A DNA stretch of 64,000 bases from CAWGHZ01 sp963822575 (GCA_963822575.1 CAWGHZ010000002.1:372001-436000), one strand, 5' to 3'; shown: positions 36,924-46,710, numbered from the stretch's first letter. Notes: generated by a model from the letters alone, not told the origin. A program made the numbers and translations.

Positions 36924-37940
36924 ATGAAGATGATTCGAACACTGCCGCTCGCGGCGGCAATGGTGAGTGCGCTGGCACTGGGAGCGCCGGCGCAAGCGGA
37001 GATGGAGAAGACATCGCTGGCCCTGCCGGCGACGACGATCACGTTCCTTCCGGTCTACGTGGCCGAGGACATGGGCTTCTGGAAGAAGGTCGGGCTCGAC
37101 GTCGCGCTGCACAACATCCGCGGCATGGGCGCGACCAACGCCATGCTCGCCGGCAGCGTCGATTTCACCGTCCAGTCGGGTCCGAGCCTGATCCGAGGCA
37201 ATATCCGCGGTCGCAAGATGCTGGGCATCGCGCTGATGGCGGACGGAGTGGCGTTCGAGATCGACGTGAGCAAGCACGCCAAGGGTTACGATCTCAAGGC
37301 TCCGCTCGCCAAGCGCATGGCGTGGTTGAAGGGCAAGAAGGTCTCGGTCGATTCGCCCAACACGGTCGTGGATATCGTGCTGCGCTACTTCGCCGCCAAG
37401 GCGGACCTCGACGCCAAGCGCGACATGACGGAGACCTACATGCAGCCGACCGAGGCGATCGCCGCGCTGAATTCCGGCGCGATCGACGCAGCCGTGCTGA
37501 ACTTCCCGTGGAGCGAGACGGCGAAGCGCCAAGGCGGCGTCCTGCTCGCGAGCGGGCTGCACGACGTTCCCGAGCTTCTGCCGACCATTGCGACGACCAC
37601 CACCACGCGGCAGGGGTTCTGCGACGATCATGCGTCGATTTGCGACAAGCTCGCGCACGGCTACGTGATGGCGCACAAATTCATCCACGAGCATCAAAAG
37701 GAGGCGCTCCAGGTCGCGCTCAAGCGGATGCCTCAGGCCAACAAGACCGATCTCGAGATGTCCATGAAGCAATTGATCGGCACCATGCCGGTCGTGCCGC
37801 GCTACGACGTATCTAACTTCAAGCACGCCCAGCAGTTCATGATCTTCGGCGGGATGCTGCGCAAGGACGAGGCGCGTACTTCGTTCAACGACTTCTTCAC
37901 CAACAAGTACGTCGACAAGTTCGCGAAGCCGACGATGTAG
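36924..37940 (+). CDS. NMT1/ThiY-like ABC transporter substrate-binding protein
   Basis: 338 residues. Signal peptide ends at APAQAE. The type II periplasmic-binding fold has FLPVYVAEDMGFWKKVGLDV, GATNAMLAGSVDFTVQSGPS and a hinge in the middle. The family covers nitrate, taurine, sulfonate and thiamine-precursor binders, and the ligand here is not predictable. No permease or ATPase gene is nearby, so it is an orphan. A palindromic repeat follows the gene. Confidence 0.82.
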   Translation: MKMIRTLPLAAAMVSALALGAPAQAEMEKTSLALPATTITFLPVYVAEDMGFWKKVGLDVALHNIRGMGATNAMLAGSVDFTVQSGPSLIRGNIRGRKMLGIALMADGVAFEIDVSKHAKGYDLKAPLAKRMAWLKGKKVSVDSPNTVVDIVLRYFAAKADLDAKRDMTETYMQPTEAIAALNSGAIDAAVLNFPWSETAKRQGGVLLASGLHDVPELLPTIATTTTTRQGFCDDHASICDKLAHGYVMAHKFIHEHQKEALQVALKRMPQANKTDLEMSMKQLIGTMPVVPRYDVSNFKHAQQFMIFGGMLRKDEARTSFNDFFTNKYVDKFAKPTM

Positions 37941-37961
37941 CCATCCGCATATTCCTCGCCC

Positions 37962-38081
37962 CGTCATTGCGAGGAGCCAGGGCCCCCATTCGGCGCTTGC
38001 GCCGAATGGGGGCCCGCCAGCGACGAAGCGATCCAGAATCCCGAGACGGCTCTGGATCGCTTCGCTTCGCTCGCAATGGCG
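37962..38081. repeat. Composite palindromic intergenic repeat
   Basis: Outer arms CGTCATTGCGAG (37962-37973) and CTCGCAATGGCG (38070-38081) and inner arms around GCGATCCAG / CTGGATCGC form one palindrome. Inside it sits a perfect 16-base hairpin, GGGCCCCCATTCGGCG (37980-37995), loop CTTG, CGCCGAATGGGGGCCC (38000-38015). It separates two converging genes. A second copy without the inner hairpin lies at 53994-54066. Confidence 0.8.
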
Positions 38082-38087
38082 GATGCC

Positions 38088-39173
38088 TTACGGCACCACG
38101 ACGATGTTGACGAACCCGCCGTTGTTCGAGCCGACGTCGGCGATGGCGTCGTTGATGCGGTCCAGCGCGTAGGCGCGGGTCTCGAAAACGGAAAGATCGA
38201 CGAGGCCCGCCGCGAACAGGGCGGCCATGCGCTCGCCCTCGGCCACCGTGAACCAGTTCGAACCGCGATAGCCGAGCGCGTTGACCATGAACGCCATCGG
38301 GGGGATCGGCAGATCCTCGCCCAGCGCACCGATATTGACCGCCATGCCGCCGCGCCGGAGCCCCATCAGCGCGTCCGCGGTGTGGTTCGACGGCGTGCCG
38401 CGGGCGAGCCCGTCGATCAGAAGGTCGACGCCGATGCCGCCGGTCGCCTCGCGGATTCTGGGCGCGATCGGCGTGCCGTCGATGACGACGGGCGCGATCC
38501 GGTGGGGCGCCAGCGCGCGGATGCGTTCGAGCCGCGCTTCGTTGCGCGCGACCGGCACGATGCGTGCGAGCCCGAGCGCCAGGGCGAACAGCACCGCGTG
38601 CACGCCGAGCGTGCCAGTGCCGCCGACGATGGCGAGCGTGTCGCCCGCCTTCGCCGCCCCGGTCCGGAGCGCGCCGTAGGCGGTGCCGAGATAGCCGAAC
38701 CGCGCGCCGATCTCGAAGCTCACATTGTCGGGAAGCTTCACCAGATTGGCGGCGGGGGCGGTCATGTACTCGCAGAACCCGCCATGCGGCCACCGGTCGA
38801 GCAGCGCCTCCGAGCCCGGCCGGAAGCCGAAATAGCCCTGCAGGGCGCCGATCTCGCAATAGAGCGGCATGCCGCCCCGGCAGTAATGGCAGGCGCCGCA
38901 ATACAGCGCCGGGTTGACGTAGACCCGGTCGCCCTGGGCGATGCCGTAGACGCCCTCGCCGATCTCCGCCACCTCGCCTGCGGTGTCGAGCCCGAACACG
39001 GCAGGCAGGCGCGGCAGGATGCGCCAGGTCTTGGACCCGACGATGTTGCGCAGGTTGGGGACGATGCCGCAGGCGCGCACGCGGACGACGACATCGCCGG
39101 CGCGCGGGCGGGGCCGCGCGATCTCGGCGATGCGGAAGGGTCCGCCCGGCTCGTCGAGCAGGGCGGCGCGCAT
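38088..39173 (-). CDS. Zinc-type alcohol dehydrogenase-like oxidoreductase (MDR superfamily)
   Basis: From the ATG at 39173 the product is 361 residues. GroES-like N-terminal domain with the structural zinc cluster CGACHYCRGGMPLYC, and a Rossmann domain with LAIVGGTGTLGVHAVLFALA. The catalytic region reads RACGIVPNLRN, so the usual His after the first Cys is missing and the substrate is uncertain. It begins three bases after the VOC gene ends, probably an operon pair. Confidence 0.82.
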   Translation of the reverse strand: MRAALLDEPGGPFRIAEIARPRPRAGDVVVRVRACGIVPNLRNIVGSKTWRILPRLPAVFGLDTAGEVAEIGEGVYGIAQGDRVYVNPALYCGACHYCRGGMPLYCEIGALQGYFGFRPGSEALLDRWPHGGFCEYMTAPAANLVKLPDNVSFEIGARFGYLGTAYGALRTGAAKAGDTLAIVGGTGTLGVHAVLFALALGLARIVPVARNEARLERIRALAPHRIAPVVIDGTPIAPRIREATGGIGVDLLIDGLARGTPSNHTADALMGLRRGGMAVNIGALGEDLPIPPMAFMVNALGYRGSNWFTVAEGERMAALFAAGLVDLSVFETRAYALDRINDAIADVGSNNGGFVNIVVVP

Positions 39174-39175
39174 GT

Positions 39176-39598
39176 TCAGACGGGCTCGACCCGCTCGAGC
39201 TTCGCCATCTCCTCGGCGGTGCGCGGCCGCGCCATGTCCTTGTCGATCTCGCGCATGGCGCTGGTCATGTCGAAGCGGTTGCCGTCCGGGTCCTTCGCCG
39301 CGTCCTCGACATAGGGCCTGTCGCGGCCGGGCTGGAAGATGTCGATGCCGCGCTCGCCCAGCTTGGAATAGATGGCGTCCTTCTCGTCGGCCTCGATGGT
39401 GAAGCCGAAATGGTTGATGCCCATCGGCATCTTCTCGGTGCGGCTCCACAGCAGCGCCACGTCCATGTAGCCGTCGGTGATCCACACCGCGCCGCGCCCG
39501 GTCTTGCCGGTGATCTTCATCCCGAACACGTCCTTGTAGAACGCGGCGAGCTTGTCCGGGTCCTTCGTGAATATCGCGATGTGCTTGATCTTGGCCAT
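39176..39598 (-). CDS. VOC family (glyoxalase/dioxygenase fold) protein
   Basis: From the ATG at 39598 the product is 140 residues, one VOC module pair: KIKHIAIFTKDPDKLAAFYK, VFGMKITGKTGRGAVWI, INHFGFTIEADEKDAIYSKL and YVEDAAKDPDGNRFDMTS. The metal ligands would be the His residues in the first and third blocks, with Asp replacing the usual Glu at the end. It lies directly upstream of the MDR oxidoreductase. The substrate is unknown. Confidence 0.82.
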   Translation of the reverse strand: MAKIKHIAIFTKDPDKLAAFYKDVFGMKITGKTGRGAVWITDGYMDVALLWSRTEKMPMGINHFGFTIEADEKDAIYSKLGERGIDIFQPGRDRPYVEDAAKDPDGNRFDMTSAMREIDKDMARPRTAEEMAKLERVEPV

Positions 39599-39691
39599 GT
39601 CGCCCTCCCGGCGTATCGTGTGCGCCGATCTTCGGCCCAAAGAACGAACCCTGTCAATCGAGCGCCGGCCGGGGAGAGTTGGGGGAAGCGC

Positions 39692-40654
39692 ATGGAAAAC
39701 CTGCCACGGGGCGCCAATTTCCGGCGCGCCAAGTTCTTGTGGGAGCTCGGGCTCGGCGTCGCCGGCAACCCGGCGACGCCCTATGGCGGCCCGCGCGACG
39801 TCTGCATCACCGTGGGCAACGGTTCGGGCTATTCATTCCGTCCGGTGCTCCGCATGGCGACCGGCTCGCCGATCCTCGCCCATGCCGTCGCCGAGGGCGC
39901 GCTCGATATGGCCATGATCAACCCGTCGGCCCTCCTGACCCAGGCCTGGCGGGGCATCGGCATGTTCGACCGGAAGCTGGCCCTGCGCGTGATCGGCATC
40001 TACCCGACGCTCGACCAGTTCGTGTTCGCGATCCACCCGCGCACCGGGCTGCGCTCGCTCGCCGAGGTGCGCGAGAAGCGCTACCCGCTCCGGGTTTCGG
40101 TCAAGGAGGACCCGACCCATTCGACCCGGGTGCTGACAGACCAGGTGCTTCGCTATTACGGCTACAGCCTCGCCGACATCGAAGGCTGGGGCGGCACGCT
40201 TGTGATGAGCGGCTCGCCGTCGGATGCGCGCCGGATGGGGCCGCTCAAGGACGGCACGCTCGACGCCATTTTCGACGAGGCGCTGGTGCAGTGGTTCGAT
40301 ACCGCGCTCGCCGCCGGCATGGTCCCGGTCGAGCTCGAGCCCGACGCGTTTGCCCACCTCGCCCGGCTCGGCTGGAAGCGCGTCGTGCTGCCCGCGGGGT
40401 TCTATCCGCACCTCACCGCGCCGCTCGCCTGCATCGACTATTCGGGATGGCCGCTCTACTGCGCGGAATCGCTGCCCGAGCAGATGGCCTACGACGTGTG
40501 CGCCGGCTTCGCCTCGCGCGCGGCCGAGATCGTCTGGGAGGATTCGTTCACCGGCGTCGGCCAGCTTGCCGGCGGCACGGACGCGACGCCGAACGAGGTG
40601 CCGCTCCATCCCGGCGCCGCGCGATGGTTCCGGGAGCACGCGCCCGGCGCGTAG
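39692..40654 (+). CDS. TAXI-type TRAP transporter solute-receptor-like protein, no signal peptide
   Basis: 320 residues from the ATG at 39692, with GGGGGAAG just upstream. The body fits TAXI/substrate-binding proteins: VCITVGNGSGYSFRPVLRMA, AVAEGALDMAMINPSALLTQ, LRVIGIYPTLDQFVFAIHP, and GTLDAIFDEALVQWFDTAL. The N terminus MENLPRGANFRRAKFLWELG has no signal peptide, so it may be cytoplasmic. No TRAP permease is nearby. Confidence 0.75.
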   Translation: MENLPRGANFRRAKFLWELGLGVAGNPATPYGGPRDVCITVGNGSGYSFRPVLRMATGSPILAHAVAEGALDMAMINPSALLTQAWRGIGMFDRKLALRVIGIYPTLDQFVFAIHPRTGLRSLAEVREKRYPLRVSVKEDPTHSTRVLTDQVLRYYGYSLADIEGWGGTLVMSGSPSDARRMGPLKDGTLDAIFDEALVQWFDTALAAGMVPVELEPDAFAHLARLGWKRVVLPAGFYPHLTAPLACIDYSGWPLYCAESLPEQMAYDVCAGFASRAAEIVWEDSFTGVGQLAGGTDATPNEVPLHPGAARWFREHAPGA

Positions 40655-40677
40655 CCGCTCGATAGCCTGAAGCCGGG

Positions 40678-42007
40678 CTACAGCCCCAGGTTCTTCGGGC
40701 CGAGCATGCCCATCTGGAAGAGCACCTGGAACAGCGCGAGCTGGGCGTCGTACTGCGCGGCGACGAAGTTCTCGCGCGCATCGAACACGCGCGACTGCGC
40801 GTCGAGCACGTTGATCGCCGTCTCGCGGCCGGCCTCACGCAGTCGCTTGCGGGCGTTGAACGTCTCCTCGGCGAGCGCGACCGCGTTCTGCAGCAGGTCG
40901 GCGCGCTCGCGCGCGTTCATCAGCTTGTCCCACGCGACCTCGAGATCCTCGCCCACCTTGCGGCGGGAATAGTTGTAGCTGGCCAGCGACTGGCTGTGCT
41001 CGAGCGTGGCTTGCGCCACGTTCGCCTGCACGGCGAAGCCGGAGAACAGCTCCCAGGTCATTCGCACCAGGAGCGACCAGTCGCGGCGCACGCCGGCGAG
41101 CGAGTCGATATTGTCTTCCCAGTTGCCCTGGCCGACGAGGTCGAACTGGGGATAGAGGTCGGCCTCGGCGGCGCCGCGGTTGTACTCGGTGACCTGGATC
41201 TTCTTGTTCTCGGCCTTGAGCGACGGGTTGTTCGTGACGGCGGTCTTGCTCGCGTCGGCAAGGGTCTTGGGCAGCGGCTGGAGCTGCAGGACCGGAGGCT
41301 CGAGGGCGGCGATGTTGGGGGCGTGGCCGAACACCTGCTGGTAGCGGGCTGTCACCTCGCGCAGCGCGCCTTCGATCTGCACGCGGCGCTCGATGGCGAG
41401 CTGCAGCCGGGTCTTCGAATTCCAGCACGTCGAGCGAGGTGCCCGAGCCGCGCCGCACGCGCTCGGTCTCCAGCTTGCCCTGCTGCTTGATCGTCTCGAC
41501 GTTGGAGGCGGCGATCTCCACCAGCTTGGCCTGACGCAGCACGCTGTAATAGGCGGTGACGCCGTCGAGGATCAGCGACTGGCGGGTCGCGTCCAGCGTG
41601 TCGTCGGCCGCGTCGCTGCGAGCCTCCGCGGCGCGATAGCCCTGCGAGGTGCGGAACCCGTCGAACAGATGCTGCGTCACCGTCAGGGTGATCTTCTTGC
41701 GCGTCCGGCTGGACACGCCGGTCTCCACGCCCCGAGTGATCGGGCTGTCGATCGTCTCGTGGCCGGTATCGCCGGTGAGGTCCACCCGCGGCAGGAAGCC
41801 GGCAAAGGCCTGGCGCACCTGGGCGCGCGCGGCGCCGGCGGCGAACTCATCCGACTTGAGGCGCGGGTGATTTTGGAGGAGCCCGGCCAGCTCCTGACGC
41901 AGCGTCACGGCGCCAGCCGCGCCAGGCCACGCCCCGACGCCTCCGACCAGAATCGATCCGCAGGTAAAGAAGGCCCCAAGCCATGAGGCCGCGCGACGCG
42001 CCCGCAC
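40678..42007 (-). pseudogene. TolC-family outer-membrane efflux protein, frame broken once as sequenced
   Basis: A GTG at 42007 starts a signal-peptide-bearing product (cut near GAAGA|VTLRQEL). OEP-type helices follow: YRAAEARSDAADDTLDATRQ and NYSRRKVGEDLEVAWDKLM, ending with QVLFQMGMLGP. At 41417-41422 GAATTC stands where GAATC restores the frame (DVLESKTRLQLAIERR), giving 442 residues. It is the outer-membrane exit of a type I secretion or RND system. The inner components are not adjacent. Confidence 0.85.
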
Positions 42008-42172
42008 TATGTCCGTCCCCCCGTCCACACGCAGGCCGACTGTTGCCGGCGCGCGGAGTCTCGGCGGTCGGCAAGCCTTTTGCAAGCCCAAAAATGGCAG
42101 CACGCAGGCGTCTTCAAGGATTTATGCTGTCTTAACGCGCCGGACGCGAAGGGGAGTGCAGGGGAGACGCGC

Positions 42173-42922
42173 ATGCTCACGCTCTATCACTACTGGAGCT
42201 CGGTCTGTTCCCAGAAGGCCCGCATTTGTCTTGCCGAAAAAGGAATCGATTGGCAAAGCCGCCATGTAGATTTGTTCACCTTCCAGAACTGGGACCCTGA
42301 CTACGTGGCCCTCAACCCCAAGGGGGTGGTGCCGACGCTCGACCACGACGGGCGAATCGTCATCGAATCGAACCTCATCGTCGAGTATCTGGAGGAGGCC
42401 TTCCCCGACGCGCCCTCGTTCCGCCCGGCCGATCCTTACGACCGCGCGCGCATGCGCCTCTGGATCTACGATTCCGAGGAGATCGCGCACGTCTCCGTCA
42501 ACACGCTCTCCTACAACGCGCGTCACCGGCCGCGCATGGCCAAGTTCGACCGCGCCGAGCTCGAGCGCATCGCGGCACGCTGCCCCAACCCGGTGACGGG
42601 ACGGCGGTTCCTGCGCCGGCTCGAGGTGGGCGTGTCGGAGGCGGAGGAGGCCGACGCCTACGCGACGCTCGACCATCTGCTGGACCGGATGGAGGCGACG
42701 CTCGCCGCGGGGCCGTGGCTCCTCGGCGCCCGATACTCGCTCGCCGACATGGCGATGGCGCCCTACGTCAACCGGGTCGAAGTGCTGCCGCGCCCCGAAA
42801 TGGTCGGCGCCGCCCGCCGTCCCCGCGTCGCCGACTGGTGGCAGCGCATCCAGGCCCGCCCGGCGGTCGCCGAAGCCTTCGTGTTCAGGAATCCCGACCC
42901 GAACGACCCGGTGAAGCGGTAG
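42173..42922 (+). CDS. Glutathione S-transferase family protein
   Basis: 249 residues from the ATG at 42173. N-terminal thioredoxin fold: LYHYWSSVCSQKARICLAEKG, LNPKGVVPTLDHDGRIVIES with the Glu-Ser glutathione contact, and a helical C-terminal domain with LGARYSLADMAMAPYVNRVE. The Ser-X-X-Cys at the N terminus is the likely catalytic site. The substrate is unknown. A close relative lies at 44488-45246 on the other side of trkH. Confidence 0.85.
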   Translation: MLTLYHYWSSVCSQKARICLAEKGIDWQSRHVDLFTFQNWDPDYVALNPKGVVPTLDHDGRIVIESNLIVEYLEEAFPDAPSFRPADPYDRARMRLWIYDSEEIAHVSVNTLSYNARHRPRMAKFDRAELERIAARCPNPVTGRRFLRRLEVGVSEAEEADAYATLDHLLDRMEATLAAGPWLLGARYSLADMAMAPYVNRVEVLPRPEMVGAARRPRVADWWQRIQARPAVAEAFVFRNPDPNDPVKR

Positions 42923-42944
42923 GCTGTCCGAGCAGACGGTTCTC

Positions 42945-44444
42945 CTACCACCGCCAGAAGCGGGGCAGGACCAGTACGTAGACCGTGAACAGCTCGAGCC
43001 GGCCGAGCAGCATGGCGAGTGACAGCGCCCACTTGGCCGCGTCGGGAATGGTCGCGAAATTGCCCGCCGGCCCAATGATCCGGCCGAGCCCGGGCCCCGC
43101 GTTCGCCATCGCCTGCGCCACACCCGACGCGCTGGTCAGGAAGTCGAGGCCGGTGAAGGTCAGGAACAGCGTCAGCGCCGCGAAGGTCATCAAATAGACG
43201 AAGAAGAAGTTGCGCACGTCGTCGCGCACGTCGGGCTCGATCGGCCGGCCGCCATAGTGGGCGACGAACATGCCGTGCGGCTCCAGCATGCGGCGGAGTT
43301 GCAGCCGCACCGTGGCGAACAGAATGCGCCAGCGGAACGCCTTGATGCCGCCCGCCGTCGAGCCGGCGCAGCCGCCGAGGAAGAAGAACAGGAAGAACAG
43401 CCCGACGGCGAACGACCCCCACTGCCCGAAATCGTCGGACGCGAAGCCGGTGTCGGTGATGACCGAGGTCACGTTGAACGCCGACAAGGTGAACGCCGTG
43501 CCGAACGCGCGGCCGAGGCCCAGCCAGGTCCACAGCGTCATCACCACGACGGCCCCGGCCACGACGCTGACGAACCAGCGCACCTGGCCGTCCTCGCGGA
43601 TGGCACGGGTGCCGTGGGTCACGAGCCGCACGAAGAAGACCAGGGGCAGGGCGCCCGCCACCATGAACACCGTGTCGATCCACTGGATCCGCGCCGAGCC
43701 GTAGAAGCCGAACGACGCGTCGTGGGTGGAAAATCCGCCGGTCGACAGGGTGGACATGGCGTGGTTGATCGCGTCGAACGCGCTCATCCCGCCGAGATAG
43801 AGCGCGACGGCGCAGGCCACCGACAGGAACAGGTAGGTGATCGCCGTCGCCGCGACCACCCGCGAGGTGCGCGACATCGGCTTGTCCGAGCGGTCCGAGG
43901 ACTCGGTGTGGAAGAGCTGCATGCCGCCGATGCGCAGGAACGGCAGGATCGCGATCGCCATCACGATGATGCCGATCCCGCCGAGCCATTGCGTGAGCGA
44001 GCGCCACAGGAGGATCCCCGCGGGCAGCTTGTCGAGCCCGACGATCACGGTCGAGCCGGTGGTCGTCAACCCCGACATCGCCTCGAAGAACGCGTCGGTG
44101 AAGTCGAGGTGCGTCGATCCGGTCATATAGGGCAGGGCGCTGACCACGCAGATCAGGACCCAGCTCAGCGCCGTCAGCAGGTAGCCGCGCCGTGCCGGAA
44201 GCCGGAACTCGGGCGCGCGGTTCGTCAGCCACAGCGCGCCCCCGGCGAAGATGGAGGTGCAGCCGGCGGCGACGAAGCCGTGCCATTCGGTGGAAGCGCC
44301 GGCGAGGTCCACCAGCGCCGGCACCATCATCATCGCGCCCACCAGCATCAACAGGATGCCGATGACATAGAGGATGGTGCTGATCGGAAGGTGGTGGCCC
44401 GGCGGACGGCCGGCCGTGACGCGTTGCGTCCCGAGGACGGTCAT
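42945..44444 (-). CDS. trkH: TrkH-family potassium uptake protein
   Basis: 499 residues with about ten membrane helices. The four pore loops are recognisable as SGLTTTGST, STLSTGGFST, VITDTGFAS and NAGPGLG. It is the potassium-conducting subunit of Trk. The regulatory partner trkA is not in the window. It lies between two glutathione S-transferase genes, convergent with the first. Confidence 0.93.
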   Translation of the reverse strand: MTVLGTQRVTAGRPPGHHLPISTILYVIGILLMLVGAMMMVPALVDLAGASTEWHGFVAAGCTSIFAGGALWLTNRAPEFRLPARRGYLLTALSWVLICVVSALPYMTGSTHLDFTDAFFEAMSGLTTTGSTVIVGLDKLPAGILLWRSLTQWLGGIGIIVMAIAILPFLRIGGMQLFHTESSDRSDKPMSRTSRVVAATAITYLFLSVACAVALYLGGMSAFDAINHAMSTLSTGGFSTHDASFGFYGSARIQWIDTVFMVAGALPLVFFVRLVTHGTRAIREDGQVRWFVSVVAGAVVVMTLWTWLGLGRAFGTAFTLSAFNVTSVITDTGFASDDFGQWGSFAVGLFFLFFFLGGCAGSTAGGIKAFRWRILFATVRLQLRRMLEPHGMFVAHYGGRPIEPDVRDDVRNFFFVYLMTFAALTLFLTFTGLDFLTSASGVAQAMANAGPGLGRIIGPAGNFATIPDAAKWALSLAMLLGRLELFTVYVLVLPRFWRW

Positions 44445-44487
44445 TTTCGTTGCCTGTCATGGGGCCGGGCCTGCGCCCGGCGATGCC

Positions 44488-45246
44488 TCAACCCGCTTGG
44501 CGGAAAGCGAAGCCTCCGGCGGGGCGGCGCGGCACCTCGTCGCTGTCGAGGGCGTAGACCTTCTTCACCGCCGGCCGCTCGAACATGCGCGCGTGCCAGG
44601 CGGCGACGCCCGGGTGGCCGGCCACCATCTCGGGCTTGAGCTCGCGCACCCGGTCGACGATGGCGAGCACCGAGACATCGCCGAGCGAGAAATTCTCGCC
44701 GCAGATCCACGGGCCCTTGCCCAGGTCGGTCTCGAGCCGGCCGAAGAAGAACTCCAGCCGGTCGAAGGCATGCGCGATCTCGACGGCGCTGAAGCCTGCG
44801 CCCGAAACGCGGGCGAGGCGGGCGCGCCGCTCGGGCACCGGCATCGTCGCCAGCACCTTGTCGAGCGTCGCCCGGTCCATCCGGCGGGCGCGCTCGCTCA
44901 TATTGGCGTTATAGGTTGCGTCGGCCATCGACGGGTGCACCTCGTCGGCGAGCCAGCACCACAGCCGGCTCTTGGCGCGGAGCGCGGGGTCGGCCGGGCG
45001 CAGCGGCCGGTCGGGGAACACGTCCTCGATATACTCCATGATGCAGAACGAGTTGACGACGGGCTTGCCGTCATGGACCAGGGTCGGCACCACCCCGAAC
45101 GGGTTGAGCTTGAGATAGTCCGGGCTCAAATTCTCGTAGCGCCACAGCTCGATATAGCGGCTCTCGTACGGAATCCCCTTCTCGTTCAAACATTGGCGGA
45201 CTTGCTTGGAGCAGGTGGTATGGCCGGAATGGTAAAGCTCGAGCAT
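44488..45246 (-). CDS. Glutathione S-transferase family protein
   Basis: From the ATG at 45246 the product is 252 residues. ELYHSGHTTCSKQVRQCLNE is the N-terminal catalytic region, LNPFGVVPTLVHDGKPVVNS the glutathione site, and the C-terminal domain has CGENFSLGDVSVLAIVDRVR. It shares the plan of the GST at 42173 and may be a distant paralogue. The substrate is unknown. Confidence 0.85.
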   Translation of the reverse strand: MLELYHSGHTTCSKQVRQCLNEKGIPYESRYIELWRYENLSPDYLKLNPFGVVPTLVHDGKPVVNSFCIMEYIEDVFPDRPLRPADPALRAKSRLWCWLADEVHPSMADATYNANMSERARRMDRATLDKVLATMPVPERRARLARVSGAGFSAVEIAHAFDRLEFFFGRLETDLGKGPWICGENFSLGDVSVLAIVDRVRELKPEMVAGHPGVAAWHARMFERPAVKKVYALDSDEVPRRPAGGFAFRQAG

Positions 45247-45410
45247 GACGCCTCCGATCGCCGCGCGCCGGGCGGGCAGGGCGCGCATTCTCTGCTTCCG
45301 CCAGGTGCCGATCAAGCGCCCCGCCGCCGCAGGGCGCGGCCCCGGATTAACCGTTCGCTAAGGAGTTTACCGTAAATTTTAGCGATATCCGCCCCTTCGG
45401 GAGTATGCCG

Positions 45411-45518
45411 ATGCCGCGCCAGAACGCCTGGTCGTCCCGCCGCCAGTTCGTCGTGCTGATCGGCTGCGTCGTCGCCCCGTGGCTGGTGATCGCCGCCGCC
45501 GCGACGCTGCTCGTTTAG
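45411..45518 (+). CDS. Small single-helix membrane peptide, hypothetical
   Basis: An ATG at 45411 has GGGAG seven bases upstream and gives 35 residues: a basic start MPRQNAWSSRRQ and one hydrophobic segment (FVVLIGCVVAPWLVIAAAA). An in-frame ATG at 45405 is too close to the ribosome site. No family is recognised. It stands alone between two divergent neighbours. Confidence 0.4.
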   Translation: MPRQNAWSSRRQFVVLIGCVVAPWLVIAAAATLLV

Positions 45519-45577
45519 CGCACCGGGCCGGGCCGGCCCGCCCCGCCCCGAGGGGCGGAAACGGAAAGGGCGGGACC

Positions 45578-45874
45578 TCAGCCGCGAATCCCGATGGACG
45601 CGACGGGCACGGTGATCGTCAGCGATGACCCGGTCAGCTCCTTCGCCGAGACGGTCACGTACATCGACAACGCCTTGACGGCATCGGCCGGCACGACCTG
45701 CGCCGCCGCCGATCGGGCCGGGCCGACCGCTATTGCGGCGGCCACGGCGGCGACCGCAACGAACGTCCCGAGGCGGCGGCCCGCCACTATAGGCTTTGCG
45801 ATGGACGTGATCACTGTCGGTCCCAGCTGGCGCAATAACCGTGCCGTCAGGACCGCAGTATTCCTCGGCAACAT
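45578..45874 (-). CDS. Secreted hypothetical protein
   Basis: 98 residues. An internal hydrophobic stretch LGTFVAVAAVAAAIAVGPAR ending SAAAQ looks like a long signal peptide, leaving a mature part of about 38 residues (VVPADAVKALSMYVTVSAKE). The true start may be an internal GTG closer to the signal. No family is recognised. Confidence 0.4.
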   Translation of the reverse strand: MLPRNTAVLTARLLRQLGPTVITSIAKPIVAGRRLGTFVAVAAVAAAIAVGPARSAAAQVVPADAVKALSMYVTVSAKELTGSSLTITVPVASIGIRG

Positions 45875-46093
45875 AAACGCGCAGTTGATAAGAAGTCTTA
45901 GAACGGCCGAAATACTGGCCGCTTTAATCTATGTTGAAGATCGAATTCGAATTAGTTTTCGTCAAAATATAAACCGGGCGTCGCCTGTGCCCGGCGATCC
46001 CCCGCCGAACGACGGGGCTTGCCGAGTTCCGCGCGGCTCCGCAAACTGTGCGGATCGAGGAGAGGCTCGCCGGGCCGCCGGCAGGAGACCCCC
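45875..46093. other. AT-rich gene-free gap
   Basis: This gap contains a stretch around 45880-45975 that is clearly richer in A and T than its surroundings (for example AAAATATAAACC). It separates the divergent secreted-protein gene and the response regulator, so it probably holds both promoters. I cannot place exact boxes. Confidence 0.4.
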
Positions 46094-46453
46094 GTGCGCG
46101 TGCTAGTGGCGGAGGACGATTTCTGGGTGGCGATGCTGATCGAAAGCGTCGTGCTCGCGGGCGGGCACGATGCCGTCGCCGTCAGGAGCTATGGCGAGGC
46201 GAAGGAGGCCGTCCTGGCCGACCCGCCGGACATGGCCATCGTGGATTTGCGGCTGGTCGACGGGCTGACCGGGCCCGCACTCGCGCGCGCCCTGGTGTGG
46301 GCCGGCATCCCGACCGTGGTGTGCTCGGGAAATCCGGCCGCGCGCCTGTTCCTGGACGGCACGCCCGTGCTCGCGGTTCTCAACAAGCCGGTGGACACGC
46401 AGGATTTGCGCAGGACCTTTCAAAAGGTCCACGATTTCGCCGTCGCCGGCTGA
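46094..46453 (+). CDS. Single-domain response regulator
   Basis: A GTG at 46094 gives 119 residues, one receiver domain and nothing else. RVLVAEDDFWVAMLIES holds the acidic pocket, AIVDLRLVDG the phospho-acceptor Asp at about residue 51, VVCSGNP the switch Ser, and VLNKPVD the conserved Lys. No kinase is adjacent. Such stand-alone receivers act by protein-protein contact. Confidence 0.88.
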   Translation: MRVLVAEDDFWVAMLIESVVLAGGHDAVAVRSYGEAKEAVLADPPDMAIVDLRLVDGLTGPALARALVWAGIPTVVCSGNPAARLFLDGTPVLAVLNKPVDTQDLRRTFQKVHDFAVAG

Positions 46454-46634
46454 CGGGCTTCCCGTCCGCAATGCGTTCGCCGTGGGCGCTCCGCCCCCAT
46501 GTGGCGTGCTGAAGCGACACCCACAGCCAACCCCATCGTCTGCATAGTGTGCAGCGGAGGCGGAGCGCGTCCACTGTAGCCTGCCGTTTGCCGCGCGCGT
46601 GTGGGAACGTTGTGGCCGGACGCGAACGGAAGGC

Positions 46635-46710
46635 TGGTGCCGGCTGAGGGGCTCGAACCCCCGACCCCCTGATTACAAATCAGGTGCTCTACCAGCTGAG
46701 CTAAGCCGGC
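46635..46710 (-). tRNA. tRNA-Thr(TGT)
   Basis: On the minus strand a complete cloverleaf is visible: acceptor GCCGGCT / AGCCGGC, D-arm GCTCAGCTGGTAGAGC, anticodon stem CCTGA / TCAGG with loop TTTGTAA (anticodon TGT), T-arm with GGTTCGAGCCC, discriminator A and a genome-encoded CCA. The length is 76 with CCA. Confidence 0.97.
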
